DNA from: Gracilaria vermiculophylla
Lineage: Eukaryota > Rhodophyta > Florideophyceae > Gracilariales > Gracilariaceae
DNA length: 64,000 nt
Direction: 5' to 3'
Assembly (NCBI GenBank): GCA_019155205.2
Contig: JAHNZQ020000010.1
Location: 1,102,036-1,166,035 of the forward strand
Each line of letters starts with the position of its first letter. The first letter of the stretch is position 1. The translations under genes and the position numbers were made by a program. Of this stretch, positions 41,801 to 52,204 are shown piece by piece. The notes under the pieces are model-generated. The model searched no databases, was not told where the DNA came from, and saw nothing but the letters and a program-made list of their open reading frames with translations.

Positions 41801-42421
41801 ATGGCTCCCCGGAAAGGGCTTTCATTCGACGAGAAAAGAGAACGGCTCATGGACCTATTCACCGAAACAGCCGAGTTCTTCACCTTGAAAGAACTGGAAA
41901 AAATCGCCCCGAAGAAAAAGGGTATAGTCTCGCAGTCCGTCAAGGAAGTTCTCCAAAGCCTTGTTGACGACAACATGGTCAACACTGATAAATGCGGTGT
42001 GCAAACCGTCTTCTGGTGTCTGCCAAGCGAAGCTTCGCAGAAGCGCCGCGCTAAGCTCGAAAGTGTCAAGCGCCAGATACAAATGAAGACCGAGCAGAAA
42101 TCCATGCTGACGAAGGAAATTGAGCACCTCAACGTCGGACGTGAGGATACCGAGCAAAGGCGAAACACTCTTGCTCAGCTTGAAACGTTGGACAACAAGC
42201 GAAAAGACATGGATCGCCGACTTGAACATTTTGCCGAGTTTGATCCTGAAGAAATGGAACGCCTCAAGGAACGAACAAAGGTGGCTAGGGATTGTGCAAA
42301 TAGGTGGGTCGATAACATCTTCAACTGCCAGTCTTGGGCAGTTAAAAAGTACTTCATGGACAAGCGTGATTTCAACAAGCAGTTTGGAATTCCGGAAGAA
42401 CTTGACTACATTGAGGGTTGA
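41801..42421 (+). CDS. MND1: Meiotic nuclear division protein 1
   Basis: The product is 206 aa from ATG 41801 (MAPRKGLSFDEKRERL); the open frame starts four codons earlier at TTG. The N-terminal winged-helix part (ERLMDLFTETAEFFTLKELE ... KKKGIVSQSVKEVLQSLVDD ... FWCLPSEA) is highly typical of MND1. A coiled coil at about 75-145 and the C-terminal helix with RWVDNIFNCQSWAVKK and FGIPEELDYIE follow. The length equals that of yeast and animal MND1. The protein pairs with HOP2 to stimulate DMC1/RAD51 strand invasion in meiosis, in the nucleus. Its presence implies a present or recent sexual cycle. The call is firm. Confidence 0.96.
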   Translation: MAPRKGLSFDEKRERLMDLFTETAEFFTLKELEKIAPKKKGIVSQSVKEVLQSLVDDNMVNTDKCGVQTVFWCLPSEASQKRRAKLESVKRQIQMKTEQKSMLTKEIEHLNVGREDTEQRRNTLAQLETLDNKRKDMDRRLEHFAEFDPEEMERLKERTKVARDCANRWVDNIFNCQSWAVKKYFMDKRDFNKQFGIPEELDYIEG

Positions 42422-43506
42422 CAGCAATGCCAAACCTGCAAGATATCACAGCGACAATCTGCATCAAACCACAGTTTGATAGTCTCGTCCATGTCTTGCC
42501 ATTGGCCGTCCCAAGACATGGAGACCGTACGTAGTGGTTCATTTATGTGCATTGTGCACTGTGTGTTTGTCTAGCTTTAGAGAGCCGAATTACATTTCGG
42601 CGTCGCTTGGGGCGCGTGGACAATCATCGAAGCAAGTGCCGGGTTCTTTTGGAGTTTGTAGGGTACAAGAATCAGAGCGGCTAGTTTTCTCATACATAGC
42701 GTATCATGAGCCACTTTCCTTATCATTTCTCCGTACGGCATGAACAAGTCGGCCAATTCTCAACGGATCTGCTTGCGCCAGTGCAGCATCTCTAGCGTAT
42801 CGTGTATTGAGCGATTTACGCAGGACAGAACACGCTATTCTGAATGAAATGTTCAACTACTCTGTGAATTAATACGGTGAGCGTGATACCGTGAGGCGCG
42901 CACCGCCGCATTATCGTATCGGAAAGGCTTCTTCGAAGAGAAACTAGCGGCAAAGTCATGGCTTCCTCATAAGGGTGGTCAGAGTCGCTACGAATGTGCA
43001 CTACAAGACCACTATTGGTTCTGCATGGGGGTCATGAAAACCAGGACAGCAGAAAAGCTCTGATAAAGCAAACTATACTCTCGCGACAGGGAACCTGCTC
43101 GGTAAAGCACCTGACTTGCTCTATTGTCAAGGTCAAAGAGCGCAACCGGTTGCTGTAGGTAGAGATGCTCAACCTCGTTGTCCCAAAAAATCAAGGTTCG
43201 AAAACCGTCTTTTTTAATTTCATTTGTAAGGAAATTTGTTTCCAAATATATCTTTCCGCATCCGGCTATGGCTCAAGAGTACGTGTCATGGTAACCCTTA
43301 CCCCTCCCTACAAAATGAAAAACGTCGTTGGCATTCTTTATGCTTATTTGTGCTAACAATTTGGACATAGAGTTTCAACGAAAGCAATTTCCACTCGTGC
43401 TAAGGTACCATCTGCTGAAAGAAGGGAACAAGGCACGACAAATTCATGCTTTCCCGCAACAGCGTTCTCAACCTTTCACTAAACGCAAGCTCGAATCATC
43501 GGTCGT
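42422..43506. other. Intergenic region, 1.1 kb
   Basis: No supported gene. A minus-strand frame of 77 codons (43012-43245) has protein-like composition but begins at TTG and matches nothing known to me; it could be an exon or relic. Confidence 0.45.
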
Positions 43507-44310
43507 ATGGAAAAATCTAGGAAAACGTCGCGAGGTCGACAGTTGCCGCAGTTCATATTGCGCCCAGGACCAGAGGGAGACCTGCTCCTCCCAGAAAGCA
43601 GAGGAAAGATAACATACCACAAACAATTTCTGGAAAAAGAAGAGGCCGACGATCTTCTACTAGCCACGAAAAATGCCCGATCATGGGCACGAACCCCAGT
43701 CACGTTTTTTGGCAAGCAAGTGTTGCAGCCAAGAGATACGGCGTTCTTCGGCACCAAACTGTACACATACAGTGATGAACGGAGAAAACCTACTGGCTGG
43801 GAAGAAGATCCACCTGCCTCAAACGCGCTTCATACATTGGGGAAGAGAATCGAAAACTTGCTCGGCCTCCCGCAAGACTGGTTCAATGTAATTCTCGCGA
43901 ACCGCTACAACAATGGAAGAGATTTCATGGGTTGGCACTCCGACAACGAAAAGTCATTGGGAAGAGAACCGATTATAGCTTCCATATCTCTTGGTTCTGA
44001 AAGAAGGTTCCTGGTGCGCTTGAGGAAAGCGTACCAAGAAGAACACCCTCCGGAGAAAATTGAGTACATTTTGGCACACGGATCTTTACTGGTAATGAGT
44101 GGAAGGATGCAAAGTTACTATCAACACTCCCTCCCCAAAGTCGCGCTCTCAAAATGTAATGAGCTTCGACTGAATTTTACATACCGTCGTGTTGTCAACG
44201 AACACGAACACTCGAAAGACCAGCCTACTCTTGAACGACAATGTGGTAGAGAAGGAAATGATGCGCCCTCCATGCTTAGCGAGAGCGAGTCAAAACGAAT
44301 GCGGAGGTAG
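43507..44310 (+). CDS. ALKBH2/3-like 2-oxoglutarate/iron dioxygenase
   Basis: The 267-aa AlkB-family protein should remove alkyl groups from DNA or RNA bases by oxidation, using iron(II), 2-oxoglutarate and oxygen. The double-stranded beta-helix begins near residue 60. Key residues are all present: iron ligands His144 and Asp146 in MGWHSDNEKSLG and His207 in YYQHSLPK; Arg221 and Arg227 in RLNFTYRR bind 2-oxoglutarate. The substrate-side segment PRDTAFFG and NVILANRYNNGRD are as in ALKBH2 and ALKBH3. A short basic N-terminus (KSRKTSRGRQ) could be a nuclear signal, and a hydrophilic tail of 35 residues follows the fold. Whether it prefers DNA (ALKBH2) or RNA (ALKBH3) cannot be told. Confidence 0.93.
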   Translation: MEKSRKTSRGRQLPQFILRPGPEGDLLLPESRGKITYHKQFLEKEEADDLLLATKNARSWARTPVTFFGKQVLQPRDTAFFGTKLYTYSDERRKPTGWEEDPPASNALHTLGKRIENLLGLPQDWFNVILANRYNNGRDFMGWHSDNEKSLGREPIIASISLGSERRFLVRLRKAYQEEHPPEKIEYILAHGSLLVMSGRMQSYYQHSLPKVALSKCNELRLNFTYRRVVNEHEHSKDQPTLERQCGREGNDAPSMLSESESKRMRR

Positions 44311-44452
44311 TAGGCGATGCTATCTATGGTTCTCAGGATAGCAATTCCGGACTAGCAGAAGATTTTGGAAATTTATGACGATGTGGTTGCCATGCTGTTT
44401 CCGATGCCATGTGGCATACAGATCTGCGCTCAAGTGGGTTACGAGGATCTTC

Positions 44453-45693
44453 TCAGAACATGAACAATACGAGCGAAACAGCCATAATTAACATTCCGGC
44501 TAAGAATGAGTAAGTGGTGACTTTGTCTTCGGGATCGTAGCGATGGGCGGTTGGCAGTAATTCCTTAATGGATATGTATATCATCATACCGGCTACGATT
44601 CCAAAAAGAATTCCATACACCAGTGGGGTGATGACTTTGCGTAAAACGATCCACCCAAGGAAAGCTCCAATGAGCTCAGTCATACCAGACAGTGTTGCCC
44701 ACATGAACGCCTTGTATCGGGATCCGGTTGCGTAATAAATGGGCATAGCGACGCATATCCCCTCTGGGATGTTATGGATACCGATAGCAATGGCGACGCT
44801 TATGCCTATAGAAGGGTCTGTGAGCACGGCAACGAAGGTGGCAAGGCCCTCGGGGAAATTCTGGCGCGGTGCAGACGCCACATGATGGAGCAGCACGGCA
44901 TGGAATGGTACACGAGTGAGTAGGGGCAATTTGAAAAAGGATATGGAGAGAGCAACTTACATGAAACGCCAGAGCGATGCCTGCAAAGATTCCCATCCTT
45001 ATGAGCGCTTTTGGGTCATGAGAATGAATTTGGTACACATTGGCCACCAGGTGACCTTCATGACCAATATGAGGATCAATGTCGACATGCTCATCGTGAA
45101 GACTACCAACGACCGGGGGCTGCGAGACTGGTAGGACGACATCTGAACTGTGTTCATCATGCTGTTGGTGGGCGACGGGCGGGGGCTGAGGATCAGAAGG
45201 AAGCGACTTGTCAGATGCAGACGGGGTGTGAACATCGGGTTGCAATGGTTGTTTGTTGTTGCGACGAGCAATTTTTCGTTGTGATATCCAGTCTTCGAAG
45301 AGATGCAAGGAAACATCAAACAAATAGGTTATGAGTATACCGCCGAAAAAGCACAAAGTTGCGTAGAGATAAGCCAGCCTATTTGGAAAGAGTGAACGAC
45401 ATTAGTGGCGAAGAAACGGGGTGGTGAAAAGCTTGGAGGACGTACTGTTGTCTGACGCAGTTTGCAAAGTAATCCACGGCCTTGATGGCAAAGATCTCCA
45501 TGAAGGAGACGTACACCATAACTCCCGCGGCGATGGAGAGACATCCTGCAAGCAAAAGATTCTTGGAGTCGCGTTTGTACGGCATAAAGAAAGCCAACGC
45601 TGCTCCTAGTGTAGTGCTCAGGCCCGCGGCCGTGACGATGCCGAAAGCAAGGGCGACATTTCCGGTTTGGTCCTCCGGGACGCACGTAGACAT
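44453..45693 (-). CDS. ZIP-family metal transporter (three exons)
   Basis: Exons are 45446-45693, 44961-45378 and 44453-44860 (357 aa). Introns of 67 and 100 bases have donors GTACGT and GTAAGT and acceptors ATAG and CCAG. The second junction restores ALAFHNFPEGLATF, the conserved helix IV metal site of ZIP proteins, so the model is secure; helix V carries AIGIHNIPEGICVAMP. Three helices lie before a long cytosolic loop of about 90 residues (residues 108-200) rich in histidine and aspartate (HQQHDEHS, HDEHVDIDPHIGHEGH), which probably binds metal. The closest group looks like ZupT/Zrt3-type ZIPs. It should move zinc, iron or manganese into the cytosol from outside or from a vacuole. The start ATG 45693 is the first in frame after GTG. 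Confidence 0.93.
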
Positions 45694-45986
45694 GAAGGGT
45701 AGAGATATGAATGGAAGACGGGGGCAAACAGCGATGCAGTGAAGCACAGCGTGGATTGAGGTGAGGTGGCGAGGCGGACGTGAGTGTGGGTTTGAAGACA
45801 AATGGCGTGAATCGGTTGGCACGGATTAGGGCGATGAGCGGCAGTTGTGTGTCAACTTAACAGATGCGAGATGGAAAGCGATAGAAGCGGGAGGGGTTGG
45901 TGTGCGTCACGGACGCGCCCATAACAATGGATACGGTAGGTTTTGGCGGGGATGTGGACAGAAACAACGATTTGACGGCGAAGGTT

Positions 45987-46019
<33 letters not shown>

Positions 46020-48146
46020 CCGGCGCGTCAGCTGCCACCCCGGCGCGCGGGCGCGGGGCGGGGCGGGCGGGGTGCGCCCCGGAGGCGCCCAAAAAAAGGG
46101 ATAGGGGAGGTTTTGGGGGGGGGGGGGAAAGAAAAAAAGATTTGACGGCGAAGGTTGGCCCCCCCCCCCCCCCCCGTCACACAGTGAGTGCTAAGGTACA
46201 GTACACGTGCGCGGGGATTGGATGCGCGCGTGCGGATGCGTCGAGCGGGTGAAGATGTTTTGGTTGATTGCTTGTTTTCAGTGCGCGGGCAACTGTCGGC
46301 GGCACGTGCGTTGGCAGCTTCCCTTCGCCGAGGGTTTTGGCAACAGCGTGAGCGTGCAGCGCATGCGCAGCGTTCTTGCGCGCAACAGCCATGGCGCAGA
46401 GAGCGCTCGGGCTGCGGAAGCGGTGGCGGTGGCACGTGTCAAGCGCGCCGCTTTGTGACCGCAGGGGCAGCGGTGTTGTGTATCTTCGGAGCGTCTCAGT
46501 GCACCACGCGAGGCTTTTGACCCGACGCTGCACCGCGTCAGAGGCCATGCACGCGCCATGCTGTGGTCATGCCCAACGCTCTGTCGCTGTGGAACAGCAA
46601 AGAACTCGGTGCTTGCGTGCTCCGCCAATTATGTCGCATCGCGGCGAGGAGGCCCGCTGTTTTCAACCACAAACGATGCGCTCAACGAGCAACCAGGCGT
46701 TGTGTGCTCGCCTATGTATGGCGTTTTCGATGCGCTATTTGTCGTGAGCTCGCTCGCACATGATTGCTCCCATGCAGCGCAGAACAGATGCGGCCAAAGG
46801 CGTGCCGCACGGCTGCCGGGACGCTCGGCTCTTGTGCATAGAAATCGTATCTGCTCATCCGCACGGTGCTCAAGGCCAAGCGTGGCTTGTGCGCGATTTG
46901 TGAGCTGTGCATCACACTTGTGCTGGCCCAGTGCATACAGCGCTGTTCATTTGGCACACATGATGCGGGAACGGAAGCTGCAAAGTTGCGCAACCTCAAC
47001 TGCGGAACACAGTCCGCCGTCGAATACACGCAGTGTGTGGTGCATGTGGAAGGCGGCGTACGGCAAGCAATGTTGTGGTGCGCACGGGCGTACGAATTCG
47101 TGCGTTCTTCGTCAGCTGCGCAAACGTCGCGCTGTGTTGCTCGCGTCACAAGCTTCCGAAATGGCCACAAGCTCCAACGTGGCGTGCAGCGTACATTCGA
47201 AGGAAAGCGCTTTCCGCCGGAGGCAAACACTTGTGCTTGTATTGCGTATGATACGCAACAGGCGCTGGCCATCAGTGGCCTCTGCTCCCACGCTGCTCAC
47301 GATCATCGTGAAGGTAAACGGTGCGCCGCACATAGGTGCTCACTCAAGTCCCGTATCAACTTTGTGTAGCAAGCAACGTGCGATGTGAACCACAGATTTG
47401 TGCAGCGCTCGCATGTTCAACGTCGGTGTCGATACTGGACGCAATGGCGTCACTCCACGGCTGAATGATGTTTGAATTCGTCCTCTTCTGCGCCGCTACC
47501 AAACAGGGCACGCAGCGCGAGGCGAATACAGCCACGCCCCTCCCTCCTGCAACCCCAGCGCACACTGCAAGTGGATGCAGTGAGAAATCGTGTCTGTCTC
47601 GCGATGCAAACACTGCGGCAGCGTCACTTGCGCCACAGCGCACACTGGCTGTGAGCATTCCGCACGCTTCAACGCCAAACAATCACAACTCTCAGTAATA
47701 ACTTGTTGTCTTGCTAGACCACATCCCACAGCAAACGAACCTTGCTCGCCCCGTGGAATGGGCGCGCCACATATGGTATTATCGCACCCCCCCCCCCGTG
47801 AAGCCAAGCAGTGAATCTTCGGCACGCACAAGAGCAAAAAAGAAGATGCGCGCTGCTGGACACATGTGCAACGTGTCCACAACCCTGGCTGCGTGTTGTG
47901 TGCGCTACCACGCCCTGTGCCGGGACATGCTCGCGAATCCCCTCGTTCGGCCAACCTCCAGCTTGGGGCGCCACTTGCGCATACGACTCGCAAGCGTGCA
48001 GTCAGTTGGCCACCTTCGTCGTAATGTTGCATGCGCTCTTTTGCCACACGATGAACGCCAACAAATGGTGAGGAGCGCACGCCCCGTCTGTAGAGCATCG
48101 CACCTCTTCGTCTTGTGCCGCTTTCCTCACTTTCCTCGTGCGAATC
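45694..48146. other. Intergenic region, 2.45 kb, GC-rich with homopolymers
   Basis: This divergent region between the ZIP transporter and the TLDc gene has open frames on all strands (longest 276 codons at 46558-47388), but they overlap and have no protein-like pattern. Its left part holds the duplicated poly-C block; a run of 11 C lies near 47788. No RNA gene was recognised. Confidence 0.5.
45911..46175. repeat. Direct duplication with offset 170 bases, second copy homopolymer-smoothed, each ending in a poly-C run
   Basis: Block 45911-45990 aligns without gaps to 46081-46160. Both end with the identical GATTTGACGGCGAAGGTTGG and then a C run (about 30 and about 17). In copy 2, minority bases within G-rich and A-rich stretches have become G or A respectively. 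Between the copies lies a very GC-rich spacer. Confidence 0.85.
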
Positions 48147-49772
48147 ATGTCGGATTTTAATTCTCTCAAGCACCAGTTTGAGTCCTATTCAAACGAAGCT
48201 GCTGCCCTCGCGTCAACACTCGCGCGTCGCCGTGCGGATATTGCCCTCAAGAGCGCGGAGGCAGCTACAATTGCTGTTTCCTTGGAAGCCGCCAAGGACG
48301 AGCTGGATTCCCTGCTGCGCCATGAATCTGCAATCCGTTCCTCAGCGCCGCAATCTCCGAAACCGTGTGCCGTCCGCGCTGACTTTTGCCCAGATCCTGG
48401 TTTGGTCAAGGCCTTGACGGGCCAGCTTGAGGTGACGCGCGAGTGGCTCAAGTCTGCCACCGCACGCCGATCGAAGCTCCGCGAAGAACTGCACAGTCTC
48501 CGCGAAGCACGCCCTGCGGCAGCCGCCTCCTCGCCCGCGCAAGCCGAGCACCCCGCTGCAGTGCCTGCGCAGACACCGCTCACCAACTCGCGCGCCGCCG
48601 AGCCGCTGCCGCCGCCCGCGAGCGCGCACGGCGCGCAACGCGCGCTTTTGCAGACTCTGCGACAGCAGGGCCAGGTGCGAGGCACGTTTCGCCAGGACCA
48701 CGCGCGCATCTGGCGCGACGTTACCATGCCGAACCTGGCGCTCATCGCGCGCGAGCCCGCGCCGCAGTCTGCGCAGCAGGTGTCGCTGGGCGTTGTGACA
48801 GAACGCATTTTTCAAGGCATTACGTGTTTCACCTCGGCGACGTCGCAAGCGGGGGCGGCCGAGAGCGAGCTGCGAATTGACGGCTCCGAAGCGATCGAGA
48901 AGGCTTCTGAACATGACATGCAGCTGGTGCTGCCTCACTTTGGAGTGCTGAAGACCAGCGCTCACGAAGATGATTATGAGGTGCGCATTCTGGCGCCAAA
49001 GGTTGCGCTGTCAAAAGTCATGCAGTTGGTTTCGGATAATGAGGTGGGGAAGAAATTGCCAAGTTCTCCGCTGCTCAAGACGATGACGTCCGGCAGTGCT
49101 GCTGCCGCACATGACCAGAAGGCGGCGTCAACAGTGCAGCGAGCCAGTGCTCACGAAGAACCTGTGAGGTGCCGGAGGCACAGGGAAATAGCATCCAAAA
49201 TCACGCAACGATTATCGCACGCGTCTCACGTTTTGACGCCGGAGCATTTTGCAGACATCATCTCACTGGGCGCGCCGGCAAGGTTTCAAGAATCGGCACT
49301 CGAGCTCGCCTACTCCAGCAACTTGCATGGCATATCTCTGCATACACTGTACCATCGCTCCGAGAAGCGGTCGCCGACAATCATTGCAGTTCGGGACACG
49401 GAGGGGAAGGTTTTCGGTTGCTACGCGTCTCATCCGTGGAAGGCAACCGCGACGAGGTACTACGGCTCGGGAGAATGTTTCGTGTTCGGAGCCGCAGACG
49501 AGAAGAACATGACGGTTTTCAAGTGGAGTCGTCAGAATTCATACTTTCAGTTCACTTCCAACACGTTCTTGGCGCTGGGCGGCGGCGCTGGCAGTCACTT
49601 TGCGCTGTGGCTGGACGAAGACCTTCTGATGGGTACTACGGCCAGCTGTGCAACATTCGATAGCCCGCCATTGAATAACATCTCCGAAATTGAGGAGCAG
49701 AGCAGCACGGAGTTTAAGATTGTCGCTCTCGAGGTGTGGGCGTTCGTTCCGCGTAGAATACATTCCATGTAA
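48147..49772 (+). CDS. TLDc-domain protein with N-terminal coiled coil
   Basis: The product is 541 aa from ATG 48147 (MSDFNSLKHQFESYSNEA). Residues 1-140 form a coiled coil (alanine/leucine/glutamate heptads). A proline/alanine-rich linker and a middle region of unknown fold follow. The C-terminal 175 residues are a TLDc domain: LTPEHFADIISLGAPARFQE, LAYSSNLHGISLHTLYHR, SPTIIAVRDTEGKVFGCYAS, YYGSGECFVFGA and NSYFQFTSNTFLALGGGAGSHFALWLDEDLLMG, ending in LEVWAFV. TLDc proteins (OXR1, NCOA7, TBC1D24) bind the V-ATPase and affect oxidative-stress resistance. The coiled-coil plus TLDc layout is common in protists. The domain call is firm, the role inferred. Confidence 0.92.
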   Translation: MSDFNSLKHQFESYSNEAAALASTLARRRADIALKSAEAATIAVSLEAAKDELDSLLRHESAIRSSAPQSPKPCAVRADFCPDPGLVKALTGQLEVTREWLKSATARRSKLREELHSLREARPAAAASSPAQAEHPAAVPAQTPLTNSRAAEPLPPPASAHGAQRALLQTLRQQGQVRGTFRQDHARIWRDVTMPNLALIAREPAPQSAQQVSLGVVTERIFQGITCFTSATSQAGAAESELRIDGSEAIEKASEHDMQLVLPHFGVLKTSAHEDDYEVRILAPKVALSKVMQLVSDNEVGKKLPSSPLLKTMTSGSAAAAHDQKAASTVQRASAHEEPVRCRRHREIASKITQRLSHASHVLTPEHFADIISLGAPARFQESALELAYSSNLHGISLHTLYHRSEKRSPTIIAVRDTEGKVFGCYASHPWKATATRYYGSGECFVFGAADEKNMTVFKWSRQNSYFQFTSNTFLALGGGAGSHFALWLDEDLLMGTTASCATFDSPPLNNISEIEEQSSTEFKIVALEVWAFVPRRIHSM

Positions 49773-50117
49773 GAACAAAACATGTGTAGAGTGCTGCGGC
49801 TTGGGTTTGCACCATGGTTTTGGCGCATTTGTGGAGAGATGGAAGAAACGACAGCATCAAGATGGCAACCATGTGGGCAACGCGCCGCACGATGGCTGCT
49901 GCCTGCCGTGAGGCGTTTGGCGTGTTCACTTGTAGAAGGACTGCTTTATTAACCAAAGTAATAAGAAAGACGGCTTTCAAAAGAGCCCCGAACGCGTGTC
50001 AGTCTCTCTCCCGTGGTCAGTTGCGGGCAACAGCGCACGGCGCCCCCAACGGGCGCGCCGGCGTCACCACAAGTTAGGCACCTTGGTGCGCGCACCGCTC
50101 TCGGCGTCGCACCGTCG
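49773..50117. other. Convergent intergenic region
   Basis: The 345 bases between the stop of the TLDc gene and the stop of the small KGD4-like gene should contain both polyadenylation sites. Nothing else was seen. Confidence 0.5.
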
Positions 50118-50536
50118 TCAAAGCGCACCGCCCAGCTTGCCACGCGTTTGGCGCACACGTCAGAAAGCGCCGGCGCAGCGCGGAAGCGCGTCGTCGCGCG
50201 GCGCGCGGCGGGCACGTACCATGATGGCGTCCATTTCGTCCTCGGCGATGGGCGCGCGCGGCGGCGCCTTGCGCAGCCGCTGCGGCGCGCGCGCCGCGCC
50301 GGGCGGCGCCGCGCCGCCGCTGCGCGCCGGCGGCGCGCGCGCGGCGTCGGCGGCGGCGCTGGGCACTGCGCGGGGGGCGGGGCGCGGCGGGGCGCGGCGG
50401 GGCGGGCGGTCAGACTCGGCGGCGCGCGCGCGCGGAGGGGGATGCGCGGGGCGAGCGACTTACGGGCTGGGTGGGCGGCGGCGGCGGCGCGCGCCTTGCG
50501 CAGCGCGTGGCGGAATCGGATGAGCGGCTGCCTCAT
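50118..50536 (-). CDS. KGD4: KGD4/MRPS36-like subunit of mitochondrial 2-oxoglutarate dehydrogenase (three exons)
   Basis: Exons are 50464-50536, 50220-50365 and 50118-50135, giving 78 aa. Introns of 98 and 84 bases have donors GTAAGT and GTACGT, branch-like TCTGAC in both, and acceptors GCGCAG and GCAAG; the last exon is only 18 bases (LGGAL and stop). The N-terminus MRQPLIRFRHALRKA carries the PLIRF motif, followed by an Ala/Pro-rich linker, and the C-terminus is RAPIAEDEMDAIMLGGAL, matching the conserved tail (EEM..I..GGA) of KGD4/MRPS36. This small protein recruits the E3 subunit (dihydrolipoamide dehydrogenase) to the complex in the citric acid cycle. The gene hides in very GC-rich DNA where longer frames on both strands mask it. 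The call rests on two short motifs plus consistent splice sites. Confidence 0.78.
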
Positions 50537-51000
50537 GGTCGGCGCCGCGCGGCGGGCGGCGGGCGGCGGGCGGCGGCGGCAGCGGTGCGCGAGCCGCGTC
50601 GGTTGCATTTGGGCGCGCGCGGCGCGTCGACGCGCGCGCACGCGCGCGCTGCAAAACGGGGCGCCTCGCACGGCGGCGCCACGTGCGCGCGGGCGGCCGG
50701 CCCGCGCGCCAACGCGCGTGCAGCAGCCGCATCGCCGCATCGCCGCGCGCCTCCCCGCCGCGGCGGCACGCGCGCGCAGCAGCAGCGCGACGCACAAGCG
50801 GCGCGGCCAGCGGCGCGCGCGCGGCCGCGGCGCGGCGCGGCGCGCACCGCAACGATGGCCTCGCGCCCTGCACAAGGCCGCGCCTCTCAGGTTGCGCACC
50901 GCGAGCAAGCGCCAACTTTACACAGGCGCGCCGTCAAAGGCGCGCGCGGCGCGCAGCACGCGCAGCGCGCGACCGCCATCCACAGCGGCAGCACACGCGT
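50537..51000. other. Very GC-rich intergenic region
   Basis: The 464 bases are dominated by GCGC and CGG tracts. Long open frames occur on both strands only because stop codons are rare at this composition. They presumably hold the KGD4 promoter and the 3' end of the WD40 gene. Confidence 0.5.
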
Positions 51001-52160
51001 TCACCTCGTGCTCATGTCCACGTTAGCCATGATTTCGTTGCGCTCCGACAACACCAGCAGCGCGGAAAACGTAAACTTGCGGAACGGGTTGGCGCGCAGC
51101 GTCTGCACGTACAGCTCCTTCTGCGTGCCAAACTCGCGGTTGTCCATGTCGATCTCCGCGAAAAAGGCGCCGCTGTGCGCGTTGAACACGCGAACCTTGG
51201 ACTCGGAGCTGGCGCCCGACACAATGTAATCGCCATTGTTCATGTAGTAAGAGCGAGTGAAGTTGAAGTCATTCCTGGTGCTGGGGATGTCAAACTCGGT
51301 CATCAGCCGCCCGTCGCACGCGCAGTACTGCCGCACATCGTTGTCCACGCCCGACACCAGCAGGCACTCGTCGTCGGGCGAGAAGCACGCCATGACGTTC
51401 TCCGTGCGACTGGTGGTGGTGAACACGGGGCGCCGCGCCCCGCCCGGCCTCGACTCGCGCAGGTCCCATTTCTTCACACAGTGGTCAAAACTGGCCGTGA
51501 TGAGAACGTGCGGGTTGTGGTGCGCAAACCGCGTCACGTTGATGCTGCCGTGATGGCAGTTGCTCATCACCTCCACCTTGCGCCCGGTGGCCAGGTCGTA
51601 CAGCCCGACGTCGCGCGTCAGCCCGCTCACCGCGAAGCGCCCGTCATCCGCGCTCGTGTGGATCGACGTCAGCTTGTCAAACGGTTCGGACGTGTACACA
51701 CAGCCCCCCCGCTTGCCGTTCCTCATCCAGTTCACGTCGAACACATGGATGGCGCCGGCGTTGGTTCCGGCCAGGAACAAATCGCACCGCTTGTTGAGCC
51801 ACGACAGCCCGAACACCTGGTTCACCTCGCGCGCGCCGCGCGCGGCGGCGGCGCCGCCGTCGCCATGGTCAGCGCCCTGCAGTCTGCGCAGCGAGCTGCT
51901 TCTCGAGATGATGGCGCCAGGCCGCCGGTTGCCGCCGCCGCCGTCCAGGTGGCACGACGCCTTGACGACGCCGCTCTCCACGTCCATGACCACCAGGTGG
52001 CCCATCTCCGTCCCGTAAACCAGCTCGCACGCGATGCGCGGGTTGAACTCAAACTGGCGCGGGCGGTCGCCCACCTGGCACAGGTACTCGATTCTGGGCG
52101 CCCCGGGGCGCGCCAGCAGCGTGCGAGAGAAGTGGTCCTCAAACCCGCCGTCAAGCGCCA

Positions 52161-52204
<44 letters not shown>

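Noticed and set aside
46558..47388. 276-codon plus-strand frame
   Set aside because: Competing frames of similar length occur on both strands here and the product lacks any protein-like pattern.
49949..50908. 319-codon minus-strand open frame, arginine/alanine-rich
   Set aside because: It reads through the introns of the KGD4-like gene and its composition follows the local GC content.
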